Positions 53,787 through 60,973 of a stretch of DNA of 60,973 nucleotides are shown here, one piece after another (the first letter of the stretch is position 1; each line of letters starts with the position of its first letter). The translations under genes and the position numbers were made by a program. The notes under the pieces were generated by a model that saw only the letters and a program-made list of their open reading frames with translations, made no database searches and had not been told where the DNA came from. Origin of the DNA: Thiorhodococcus minor (lineage in GTDB: Bacteria > Pseudomonadota > Gammaproteobacteria > Chromatiales > Chromatiaceae); the NCBI RefSeq assembly GCF_010820565.1, contig NZ_JAAIJQ010000035.1:1-60973 (forward strand), read 5' to 3'.

Positions 53787-55241
53787 ATGGGCTGGGTTGG
53801 CGTCGTCTTGGCAATGACCCTTCCTGGCCTCGCTTGCGCGGCCTTGATTCGGCGGTTCCTGCTGAAAGAGGAGCCCGGCGCTTGGTCTCTTGCGCTGGGA
53901 TACGGCTACCTCGTCGGCATGCTCGTCGCCGCCTCGCTGCTCCGGCTGCTTGCGCCCTTAGGCTTGACGGTGTCGTTCTGGCTGGCGCTCTTGTGCTTCC
54001 TGCCTGCTTTGGCCTTCGCGATCAGAGAGATGCTTCCGGCCAAGAGGCGCCTGCTCGGGCTGCGCCCCGCCTGGCCCCTGTCGATCTCGCGCCTCATCGG
54101 CTGGAAACCCGCTTTGTCCATTCTGCTGCTGGCATGGCTGGCCGCGAGAGCGACGATTCTCGCCTCCGAGGTGTGGCTCCAGCCTCTCTTCCCATGGGAC
54201 GCCTGGACGACCTGGGCGGCGCGGGCGCGCGTCTGGTGCGAGCTTGGACAACTGGTACCCTTCGTCTCCGCGAACGATTGGCTGACCAGCTCGGGCTCGG
54301 GGGCTTATACCATTGCTGCCTGGAGCTATCCAAAGACAGTTTCCTTGATCGCGCTGTGGTCGGCGCTTGCCTATGGAGGCTGGAATGACACTGCGGCCAA
54401 TCTGCCCTGGCTAGGATGCTATGTCGCGCTCGGTCTCGGTTTCTACGGCCAGGCGAGGCGCTGGGGCGCGGATGTGGCCCCCAGCTTGGTTTTCCTATGG
54501 ATGCTCCTCTCGATCCCCTTGCTAAATGTCCATGTCGCCCTGGCAGGATACGCGGACATCTGGCTTTCGGCTGTCTTTGGCTTGAGCGCGATCGCCCTAG
54601 TCCATTGGGCCGCGAATGGCGACCCGCGTCAGGCCGTCTTGGCGGCGATCCTCGCTGCCTTCCTCCCCTTCATCAAACATGAAGGCGCCGTCTGGGTTTC
54701 GCTCCTGGCCTGTGCCGCCATCGTGGCAAGCGTGCGCCCGCGCTGGATTCTCATGGCGATTGCCGGGCTCGCCGGTGGTCTAGGCCTGGTCCTGTCGACA
54801 GGCGGTCTCGCTCTGACGATCCCTCTACTCGGCTCCCTGGAGCTGCGTCCTGACCACTTGAGACTCTTCGCCTTGGCGGAGCTCGATCTCGGCTTTCACA
54901 ACAGCTGGCCCGCGACCGTGGACAACCTTTTCATCTATGGGAATTGGAATCTATTGCTCTATCTTCTGGTTCCAGCGATTCCTTGGGGGCTGGCGCGGCT
55001 TGCTCGGACGGGTGACTCGCCTTGGCTGCGTGCGGAGCTGGCACTCGTGTTGAGCAGCCTGGCAGCCCTCTTCGTCCTATTCTTCCTCACGGATGCGCAT
55101 CGATGGGCGGAGCGATCGACTAGTGTTTCCAGGCTCGTGCTGCACTTCACGCCGGTCTATGTCTTCTATCTGTTCTCCCTTTTCTGCCTCCCTCGAGCGC
55201 AGATCCCCGGCCCGTCTGCGGCCGTGCCCGATCGAGCCTGA
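53787..55241 (+). CDS. Multi-pass membrane protein (GT-C-like)
   Basis: A 484-residue inner-membrane protein with about ten TM segments. A loop after the third or fourth helix contains PWDAWTTWAARARVWCELG, an acidic-residue motif of the kind GT-C fold glycosyltransferases use at the catalytic site. This suggests a lipid-linked sugar transferase or polymerase, but I cannot assign a family. It starts 1 bp after the preceding membrane-protein gene and converges on the next GT4 gene with a 43-bp gap. Confidence 0.7.
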   Translation: MGWVGVVLAMTLPGLACAALIRRFLLKEEPGAWSLALGYGYLVGMLVAASLLRLLAPLGLTVSFWLALLCFLPALAFAIREMLPAKRRLLGLRPAWPLSISRLIGWKPALSILLLAWLAARATILASEVWLQPLFPWDAWTTWAARARVWCELGQLVPFVSANDWLTSSGSGAYTIAAWSYPKTVSLIALWSALAYGGWNDTAANLPWLGCYVALGLGFYGQARRWGADVAPSLVFLWMLLSIPLLNVHVALAGYADIWLSAVFGLSAIALVHWAANGDPRQAVLAAILAAFLPFIKHEGAVWVSLLACAAIVASVRPRWILMAIAGLAGGLGLVLSTGGLALTIPLLGSLELRPDHLRLFALAELDLGFHNSWPATVDNLFIYGNWNLLLYLLVPAIPWGLARLARTGDSPWLRAELALVLSSLAALFVLFFLTDAHRWAERSTSVSRLVLHFTPVYVFYLFSLFCLPRAQIPGPSAAVPDRA

Positions 55242-55284
55242 TCGGCTCGTCGCTGCGCTCCCCGTTGCAATGCACCTCAATGTT

Positions 55285-56442
55285 TCATCTGAGCACGCGC
55301 TGATAGACCTCTGAGACCCGCTGGACAATCGAATCCAAGCCGAGCTCGCGGTCCAGGGCCATCGTTCCGGTCAGGCCGAGCCGCTGGCGCAGCTCTCGGT
55401 CATCCCGAAGTCTCGCTAGGCAGGCGCGCAGCGCATCGACATTCCTGGGCTCGGCGAGAAGCCCGTTCTGAGCGAGCCGAACGACCCAGCCCGTACCGGA
55501 TCCGAGGATATCGCTGACGACGACGGGCTTCGCGAAGTGCATTGCCTCGAGCTGAACGAGGCCGAAGGCCTCGGTTCGCTCGATCGATGGCAGGCAGACG
55601 ACGTCAGAGGTTTCGAGCAGTGCGCTGAGGCGATCCTGGGGCTGGTAGCCAAGCAGGCGGACGCGCTCGTTCAAGCCTTGGCTGCGAACGAGGGCTTCGA
55701 GCTGAGGACGCAGCTCGCCAGCGCCAACGATGAGAAGTCGGCTAAGCTCCAGTCCTGCGATTGCCCTAATGAGGTATTCGTGCCCTTTGTAGTAAGTGAG
55801 GCGTCCGATGGTGAGTACCCGGAGCTCGGCCTTGCCCCAAAGCCGATCGGCTTCCGCCACAAGATTCGCCGGCGGCCGGGTGACGCGCTCCCGATCAAGG
55901 CCCAGGGGTATGACCGTACACCGCTCCTGCCAAGGCTGGAGCGCCTCGCTGGCTTGCAGATAGGTTGGCGAGGTTGCGATGATGGCGCGGCTTCTCTCGA
56001 GCAACATCCTCTCGAACGGTCGGTAAAGCCGATAGGCCGCCGCCAAACGGCGGTCGATCAGGGATGGGACGACGTCCGAATGCCAGTGCACGACCCATGG
56101 GAGCCGCCGGGCGGCAGGAATTGCCAGCGCAAGGAGTGCGGAGGTATTCGGTAAGTGGAGATGGAGCAAATCCGGCCGGAGCTCGGCGATAGCCCGCTTC
56201 AGCCAAATCGGAAAGCCAGGGCTAACGGGCGCATAGAGGACCTGGCCGAAGCTGGGTGCACGGAATACTCGGATCGGGCTGTCGCTCGTGGCATCTGGGT
56301 CGATCTTCGGCCCAGGGGCGCTGTGTACGAGGGCGGCGACCTCGATCCCAGCGCGGCTTTGAGCGCCTGCTAGGTCAGCTAGGAAGTGCTCGATACCGCC
56401 CGCGACCGGCGGGAAGTATTTCCCGATATGGAGAACGCGCAT
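55285..56442 (-). CDS. GT4-family glycosyltransferase
   Basis: A 385-residue GT-B enzyme. The N-terminus is RVLHIGKYFPPVAGGIEHFL, a common start of GT4 enzymes in polysaccharide loci. The C-terminal part has LTIGRLTYYKGHEYLIRAI, VRLLGYQPQDRLSALL and the E-x7-E motif (ERTEAFGLVQLEAM). It is the last gene of a minus-strand set with the DUF2304 and GT2 genes (7-bp and -4-bp junctions). It probably adds a sugar to a lipid-linked acceptor. Confidence 0.9.
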   Translation of the reverse strand: MRVLHIGKYFPPVAGGIEHFLADLAGAQSRAGIEVAALVHSAPGPKIDPDATSDSPIRVFRAPSFGQVLYAPVSPGFPIWLKRAIAELRPDLLHLHLPNTSALLALAIPAARRLPWVVHWHSDVVPSLIDRRLAAAYRLYRPFERMLLERSRAIIATSPTYLQASEALQPWQERCTVIPLGLDRERVTRPPANLVAEADRLWGKAELRVLTIGRLTYYKGHEYLIRAIAGLELSRLLIVGAGELRPQLEALVRSQGLNERVRLLGYQPQDRLSALLETSDVVCLPSIERTEAFGLVQLEAMHFAKPVVVSDILGSGTGWVVRLAQNGLLAEPRNVDALRACLARLRDDRELRQRLGLTGTMALDRELGLDSIVQRVSEVYQRVLR

Positions 56443-56449
56443 GAGCGAG

Positions 56450-56845
56450 CTAGGCTTCCCCCTGGTCTTGATCGGCGGGCGTTTGATGGAGCCTATGCTC
56501 CGACGACCTGGCTCTGCTTTCCTGGCGCGCTTGCATGATGGCTATCTGCTGGGCCAGTCGGCGAATCTGTCTCTCTTGCCGTGATCGCTCGAGATCCATC
56601 GTCAGGATCTTGAGGAGGAGGAGTCCGAGTCCCAGCACCATCGCGAGCATCGGCGGATAGCTCACGCCCATCCGAACGGCGACATAGTCGATGATCCTTG
56701 GAAACAGCCCCAGCAAGACAGCCATACAAGCGGCTGCAACCCACCACAGCGCGTAAGGGCCGTGCAGGTGATCTCGGCGAACGAGGAAGAGAATGACGAC
56801 GCCGATCATCAAACCGATCGCCGTCGAGGTCATTTGGTAGGTCAT
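56450..56845 (-). CDS. DUF2304 small membrane protein
   Basis: A 131-residue protein with three TM segments (IGLMIGVVILFLVRRDHL, YALWWVAAACMAVLLGLF and PMLAMVLGLGLLLLKIL) and a C-terminal coiled coil (LERSRQERQIRRLAQQIAIM). This is the DUF2304 layout. Such genes often sit beside polyprenyl-phosphate GT2 enzymes, as here. The ATG overlaps the upstream GT2 stop (ATGA), so it is translationally coupled. Function is unknown; it may anchor or partner the GT2. Confidence 0.85.
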   Translation of the reverse strand: MTYQMTSTAIGLMIGVVILFLVRRDHLHGPYALWWVAAACMAVLLGLFPRIIDYVAVRMGVSYPPMLAMVLGLGLLLLKILTMDLERSRQERQIRRLAQQIAIMQARQESRARSSEHRLHQTPADQDQGEA

Positions 56846-57570
56846 TCGTCGAATCGGTCCTGATTTCTTGCCGAAGAGCGGCGTCCGTGTCCAATTCGGG
56901 CGATGCAAAGAATGCTGGTTTGAGCCATGTATTTTCCGACTGTCCACCAGGAGTCGAAAATCCGTGACGCCCCTAGGGAGCGAGGTCGCATGGGTACGCT
57001 GACCTCGCGCGTCCTCAGGCGATGTCTATGGAGTATCAAGAGCACCCCGACGTCCTGATAGTCGAGCAAGGTCGCCTCCCGGGAGGCGAGCAGCTCCATG
57101 GCCCGGCGATTGTAGGCGCGAAAGCCCGAGGTGATGTCTTCGAGCTTCAGGCCGGTCAGCAGCCGAAAATACTCCCACGCCAGTTGCCGAGCCCGGCTCG
57201 CGCGTGCCGGGTGGGCGCCGATGACGGCATCGGCATCTCCGGCCTCGAGCGGGGCCAGAAGGGCGGCGATGTAGCTCGAGTCATGCTGACCATCCGCGTC
57301 GAGCGTAACGGCGGTTTGGTAGCCTTGTGCGACCGCGTATCGCAAGCCGGTCTGAATCGCACCCCAAGCGCCGAGGCGCAGCGGTAAACGAATGACGGTA
57401 GCGCCCTCCGCACGAGCGATATCACCAGTGCCATCAGTGCTGCAATCATCGACAACCAGGACGTCGAAGCGCCATTCGGCACGCACGGCCGCGACGACAG
57501 CGCCGATGGTAACGGCTTCGTTCCGGGCGGGCATGATCGCGACGACCGGCAAAATGGTGGTCTTGTGCAT
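56842..57570 (-). CDS. GT2 glycosyltransferase (dolichyl-phosphate-mannose synthase-like)
   Basis: A 242-residue cytoplasmic GT-A enzyme. It has VVAIMPARNEAVTIGAVV, VDDCSTDGT, the ALDADGQHD-type DxD (VTLDADGQHDSSY) and the final SGFRAYNRRAMELL region typical of polyprenyl-phosphate sugar synthases. I chose the ATG at 57570 because the conserved region starts there; the open frame continues to 57819 without conservation. It overlaps the DUF2304 start by 4 bp. It would make a polyprenyl-P-sugar donor for the membrane enzymes of this locus. Confidence 0.9.
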   Translation of the reverse strand: MHKTTILPVVAIMPARNEAVTIGAVVAAVRAEWRFDVLVVDDCSTDGTGDIARAEGATVIRLPLRLGAWGAIQTGLRYAVAQGYQTAVTLDADGQHDSSYIAALLAPLEAGDADAVIGAHPARASRARQLAWEYFRLLTGLKLEDITSGFRAYNRRAMELLASREATLLDYQDVGVLLILHRHRLRTREVSVPMRPRSLGASRIFDSWWTVGKYMAQTSILCIARIGHGRRSSARNQDRFDE

Positions 57571-58055
57571 CGAGCTGAGGTCTCGGGATCGGGGGCGTGG
57601 TGCCTCGCCTGTGCTCGCGGCTCGAGACGGAGCGGGCGGCAAGCGTGAGTGCGTCTTCAGTGGCCTGAGTCTTCCCGGCCTGCCGGGGGGCTGCTCGACA
57701 TCCGATGGGATCGCATGATGCGAAAGCGATCGCTCACGGAATTCCTGCCGATGAGGCCGCTTGTCGGGAATTGTACCGGAGAGTGTCGGGCTCGTGGCGC
57801 TAGCGCCCGTGAGCAGCATGCATCGGGTCCCCGATCAGCCCCGATCACATCGGATGGAACAGCAGGCGCGGCATCAGCGCCCCTGTCGTCGAAATTCGAC
57901 GGAGTCCTCAATCTTCGCCGATGCGATGATCCGTCGCTTGATCGATGCCGCGGTTCCGTTAAACTTCGATGAGGTGAGTCTGGCTGACGGCCAGGCGGCG
58001 TAGCATGGCGATCCTCGCTACGTTCTCGGCCCGCTATTTGACCAAGGATCGAACT
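57571..58055. other. 485-bp divergent intergenic region
   Basis: No gene is seen. It separates the divergent GT2 and secreted-protein genes. A candidate promoter toward the plus strand is at 57938-57965, and the ribosome-binding site AAGGAT of the next gene is at about 58043. Confidence 0.45.
57938..57965 (+). promoter_or_regulatory. Candidate sigma-70 promoter
   Basis: TTGATC (57938-57943), a 16-bp spacer and TAAACT (57960-57965) resemble a -35/-10 pair about 90 bp before the secreted-protein start. The match is moderate. Confidence 0.35.
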
Positions 58056-59642
58056 ATGAATTTGCTCGCACGATTGATAGTGAGTGGCGCTCTTTGTGCT
58101 TCAATGGCTGCCAACGCCGCTTCGCTGGGCGGTTATCCCGCTGACGCGACTTGTGCGGACGAGCGGAACGAGAGCTACGCACAAGGATTCGCGGCCGGGG
58201 ACGAGAACGGTTACAACCGCGGCTATCAGGTCGGCTTTGGCGACGGATCGGCCGCTCAGATCGCCGCTTGCGTCGCCGATCCCCAGGGCTGTGGCATCAC
58301 GCTTGCCTCATGTATCCCAGACGCGACATATGGCGAGACCGAGCCGAACGACAATTTCATCACCGCAGATCCGCTTACCCTCGGAGTGGGCTTCTGGGGG
58401 CAAAATTACGGCGCTGCCGATCAGGACTGGTTCTATACCGAGACGTCCACAGCAAACCAGAACCTGATCATTGACTTTTCGGTGCCCGATTGGATCGAGG
58501 GGGCTGATCTTGCAGCCGGAGTCCCGGCGATCTGGAATCTGTCCGTACGCGATGCCGCCGGAAACATCTTCGCCAACTTCAACACCAATGTAGTTGGGGG
58601 TATTGAGGCGACGTCGAACGCTGTGACATACAGCGTAACCCTTGGTCTGGCCGGCACCTATTACGTCCTGGTCAAGCCAGTGATCGCCGATGAATTGTGC
58701 GATGACGGCTACTGCGCGAGCACTGCCTACTCGTATTCGGTCACGGCGTTCTTGCAGACCACAAACCTCGACAACAATCAGCCTATCGCAGGGTTTTACG
58801 ACGCTGAGATCGAGCCGAACGATATCCCCAGCCATGCCAACCCGCTCGCGACCGGCGTGAGCATGTATGGTCTCATCAACCTGACGTTCAACATCCCGCT
58901 GGAGTCCACGGACGGAGAGGATGAGACTTACGTCTGGGGACAAGGCGAAAGCGACTGGTATGTGTATAAGAGCGATGGGAACGAAATCGTGACGCTGACG
59001 CTTTGCGCGAAGGAGGTGTGCGGTCCTGGCAATTGGTTCATTGAGGTCTACGATCAGGCGATGGCTCAACGCTGGGAGTCTGGCGAGAGCCGCGAAACCC
59101 TAACGCCTCTGCTGGCGTTCAATACGGATACGGTCGAGGATCCGTCCCAAACGTACCGACTCGGACTCAAAGATCCGGGCTACTACTTCATGCGCGTCAA
59201 TCACAAGAGGCTCTTCGACGCCCCTTGCCTCTTTAACCAGCTTGTTTCGACGACCTCTGATACGGGCTTCGTCGGTGCTTGTGAGTGTGAAAGTGGTAAT
59301 ACCTGCTATGTTCCGGCAGATTGCAGTGACGAAGATCTTGGGCTTCTCTGCAGAAACGTCCCTGTTGACTGTGTCGTCGGCATCGAGGCTGGCTGCGCTT
59401 ACATCGAAGATAGCCCCCCAGGCTGCGGCACAGCCGACGAAGAGGGGAATATCGAGGCGTGTGATACCTACCAAACACAGGCGCGGTGTACTTGCAGCCA
59501 ATACGGGGGTGTTGTTGAAATTCCGGAGAATGAGTACAGCAGTCCATACAATTTCACTTGGCACAGTACGCAGCTTCCGACGAATACTATAGATACCGAC
59601 GCCTATGAGGATTATCTGAATCGGTCGAATCCTTACGATTGA
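58056..59642 (+). CDS. Secreted Cys-rich protein with PPC-like domains
   Basis: A 528-residue exported protein (signal peptide about 1-22, ending ASMAANA). The mature N-terminus has glycine/tyrosine periodicity (YAQGFAAGDENGYNRGY, about 38-60). Two PPC-like domains follow, opened by ETEPNDNFITADPL (about 88) and AEIEPNDIPSHANPL (about 250), each with a DWFY- or DWYV-type motif. The last 140 residues are Cys-rich (about 13 Cys) and probably disulfide-bonded. The Shine-Dalgarno AAGGAT precedes ATG 58056. PPC domains are found in secreted bacterial proteins; here no peptidase domain is present. Codon use is less GC-biased than its neighbours. Confidence 0.75.
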   Translation: MNLLARLIVSGALCASMAANAASLGGYPADATCADERNESYAQGFAAGDENGYNRGYQVGFGDGSAAQIAACVADPQGCGITLASCIPDATYGETEPNDNFITADPLTLGVGFWGQNYGAADQDWFYTETSTANQNLIIDFSVPDWIEGADLAAGVPAIWNLSVRDAAGNIFANFNTNVVGGIEATSNAVTYSVTLGLAGTYYVLVKPVIADELCDDGYCASTAYSYSVTAFLQTTNLDNNQPIAGFYDAEIEPNDIPSHANPLATGVSMYGLINLTFNIPLESTDGEDETYVWGQGESDWYVYKSDGNEIVTLTLCAKEVCGPGNWFIEVYDQAMAQRWESGESRETLTPLLAFNTDTVEDPSQTYRLGLKDPGYYFMRVNHKRLFDAPCLFNQLVSTTSDTGFVGACECESGNTCYVPADCSDEDLGLLCRNVPVDCVVGIEAGCAYIEDSPPGCGTADEEGNIEACDTYQTQARCTCSQYGGVVEIPENEYSSPYNFTWHSTQLPTNTIDTDAYEDYLNRSNPYD

Positions 59643-59668
59643 TCCTCAGGCTTCGCCAACGAGATGCT

Positions 59669-59699
59669 GGGCAATGCGAGCAATCGCATTGCCCTTCTT
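59669..59699 (+). terminator. Strong rho-independent terminator
   Basis: GGGCAATGCGA and TCGCATTGCCC form a perfect 11-bp stem with a 4-nt loop, followed by TTCTT. It begins 26 bp after the stop of the secreted Cys-rich protein. Confidence 0.85.
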
Positions 59700-59709
59700 G
59701 TTGCGGGAG

Positions 59710-60713
59710 TTATCTCTCGATACTGCGTGGAGGGCATGCGAGAGTAGAAACTGTGACAACAGCGAGATACTGCGGACCCGGTCGGCAGCTCATCCTGACG
59801 CTGAGTCGATCACGGCCGCGTTGCCGGTCGGCGGAACGCCGAGGATCTGGGTGAGCCCAGGTGCCTTGGTAGAATCCGGCATAGGTCGGCCCGGCATTCT
59901 GCATTCCGATCTTTAGCATCGCGTCGAACGCAGCCGTTGGCCAGAACCTACGATTGAACCGGAGGACGAACTCGTTGAGGTAAGCCTGAAGGTGCTTGGA
60001 GCTGACCCCGTGATGCGTGCCGAGGAGCCATGCATCAAGGTTGCCAAAGACAATATGGATCATCGGGAGGTGGGCGTCCGTAGTTGCGTGGTCGCCACGA
60101 ACTGAGACACGGTCGTGTGTATGCCCGGCTGCCTCGAGTCGATCTTACCCGGTCCAACCATCAGTACGCACAATCGCCCCGGGCCGCACGGTTGCTTGAA
60201 CAAACGGGACTAGCGTTTCCTGCTTCCGGTTTGTGACGACCTGAAGCCTGAGTCGCCCCGCCACAACACTCCTCCCATGCCCCCCTTTGGTGGACTTCGG
60301 CTCTGCCTCCCGGCGTATGCCCTTTCGCGCAGCGTCTTTCGCTTCCTCGCACGCATGCCCTCTGATCAAGTTCGAATCCTCGCCCGCGAACGGAATGGCC
60401 TGACGTGGGTACACTTCAACGGCGCCGATGACCAGCGTCTTGTGGTGGACGCCTTTCCCCTCATCCTGCGTCGCGCCGCCAACCAGCGTCTCGTCCACCT
60501 CAACGGGATACCGACTGCCGATCCAGTCTCGGTCGGGACGCGCCATCGCAGCGCGCAGCTTGCGGAGCATTCGGAAGGCTGTCTCATAGCGAGACATGCC
60601 CAGCCACTTCTGGAACTGGAGAGCGCTCATTCCGGGAGGACCATGCATAACAAGATAGGCGCCCCAAAACCAAGTGGATACGGAAACCTTGCTACGGTGC
60701 TTGCGGTCACCTG
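59710..60713 (-). pseudogene. IS1595/ISXO2-type transposase, nonsense-interrupted and N-truncated
   Basis: The minus strand reads, in one frame, VSTWFWGAYLVMHGPPGMSA, GMSRYETAFRMLRKLRAAMA, VEVDETLVGG, the VIGAVEV strand, then GAIVRTDGWTG and a TAA at 60145-60147. The same frame continues as DRLEAAGHTHDRV and HIVFGNLDAWLLGTHHGVS to FVLRFNRRF and GTWAHPDP. Restoring the stop codon to a sense codon would rejoin the DDE transposase. The N-terminal zinc-ribbon part is missing at about 60713, and the C-terminal frame runs past the usual GTW-HP end to 59710. It is therefore a dead copy. The missing N-terminus may have been displaced by the plus-strand element that starts nearby. Confidence 0.88.
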
Positions 60714-60788
60714 ATTATTCACGAATCTCAGCCGACTCAGCCCCCACCGGCCTAAACTTCAAGTAGGGCAATCGGTTGGAGAGACGCC

Positions 60789-60973
60789 ATGGCACAGAAC
60801 CAGATTCAGTTTCAGAAGGGCTTGAGTCTACAGCAGTTTCTGGCGGACTACGGAACCGAGGAGCAGTGCGAGCAGGCCCTTGAGCGCTGGCGCTGGCCAC
60901 AGGGGTTCATCTGCCCGCACTGCGGTCATCAGCACGAACCGGTGCGCCTGCGCACGCGAGCGCTGCTGCAGTG
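60789..60973 (+). CDS. IS1595-type transposase, N-terminus (cut by window end)
   Basis: The ATG at 60789 begins MAQNQIQFQKGLSLQQFLAD, then YGTEEQCEQALERWRWP and the zinc ribbon start CPHCG at residues about 44-48. This is the conserved N-terminus of IS1595-family transposases (LxxFxxxYGT(D/E)EQC, RWPxGFxCPxCG). The reading frame is open to the last base of the window, so the gene continues beyond it. It is on the opposite strand to the decayed copy at 59710-60713. No terminal inverted repeat could be placed. Confidence 0.88.
   Translation, partial: MAQNQIQFQKGLSLQQFLADYGTEEQCEQALERWRWPQGFICPHCGHQHEPVRLRTRALLQ

Noticed and set aside
60365-60380. GTTCGAATC-like tRNA T-loop sequence
   Set aside because: It lies inside the IS1595 transposase and no acceptor or anticodon arms can be folded around it.
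60277-60714. Plus-strand frame of 145 codons opposite the IS1595 transposase
   Set aside because: The minus strand matches a transposase over its full length; the plus frame has no motif and is a shadow.

Overview
The window is high-GC gammaproteobacterial chromosome. It most likely comes from a purple sulfur bacterium (Chromatiaceae) or a close relative. The best taxonomic clue is the 82-residue 2[4Fe-4S] ferredoxin directly behind coaD, which closely resembles the Allochromatium vinosum ferredoxin as I recall it. The ftsY-ftsE-ftsX order, the diheme cytochrome c4 and the Sco/PCuAC copper chaperones fit that group. Genus cannot be fixed from the sequence alone.

Layout. 1-660: insertion-sequence debris (IS3 and IS66 transposase tails) and an orphan terminator. 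1.0-4.1 kb: beta-carbonic anhydrase, a Sco-type copper chaperone, a PCuAC-type copper chaperone and cytochrome c4; the two copper genes each have their own 16-bp x 3 tandem repeat just upstream of the start. 4.2-14.4 kb: housekeeping genes, namely an EEP-family phosphatase/nuclease, ftsX-ftsE-ftsY (minus strand), a pair of M16 peptidases, rsmD, coaD, fdx and a gamma-glutamyltransferase. 14.4-17.1 kb: a Tim44-domain protein and a processive-type GT2 glycosyltransferase. 17.1-18.0 kb: non-coding, with REP-like palindromes and IS66-like scraps. 18.0-24.5 kb: a CheB-CheR-PAS fusion overlapping a PAS-GGDEF-EAL protein. 24.5-27.5 kb: pyrD (minus), then DJ-1/PfpI, gamma-glutamylcyclotransferase-like and OsmC-like genes.

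27.6-33.6 kb holds the most unusual block. An LSDAT (TRPM-type SLOG) protein and a TrkA-N/RyR-domain protein are translationally linked to an MlaE permease, an MlaF-like ATPase lacking catalytic residues, an MlaD/MCE protein and a PqiC-type lipoprotein. This looks like envelope lipid transport tied to nucleotide-ligand sensing. It ends 10 bp from the convergent end of a 1610-residue DUF4062-nSTAND-TM-WD40 protein (33.7-38.5 kb), an architecture typical of conflict or signalling systems. Two uncharacterised genes follow (a SEC-C/TPR-like protein and a zinc-ribbon membrane protein).

42.3-57.6 kb is a cell-surface glycan region: a PIG-L deacetylase/GT2 fusion, a TPR O-GlcNAc-transferase-like (GT41) protein, a GNAT acetyltransferase, a secreted protein behind a strong promoter, a secreted Asp-box propeller, two GT4 enzymes, two multi-pass or anchored membrane proteins, a DUF2304 protein and a GT2 enzyme. 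58.0-59.6 kb encodes a Cys-rich secreted protein with PPC-like domains, ending in a clear terminator. From 59.7 kb to the end lie two IS1595-type transposases: a broken minus-strand copy and the start of a plus-strand copy cut by the window edge. No tRNA, rRNA or CRISPR array was seen.
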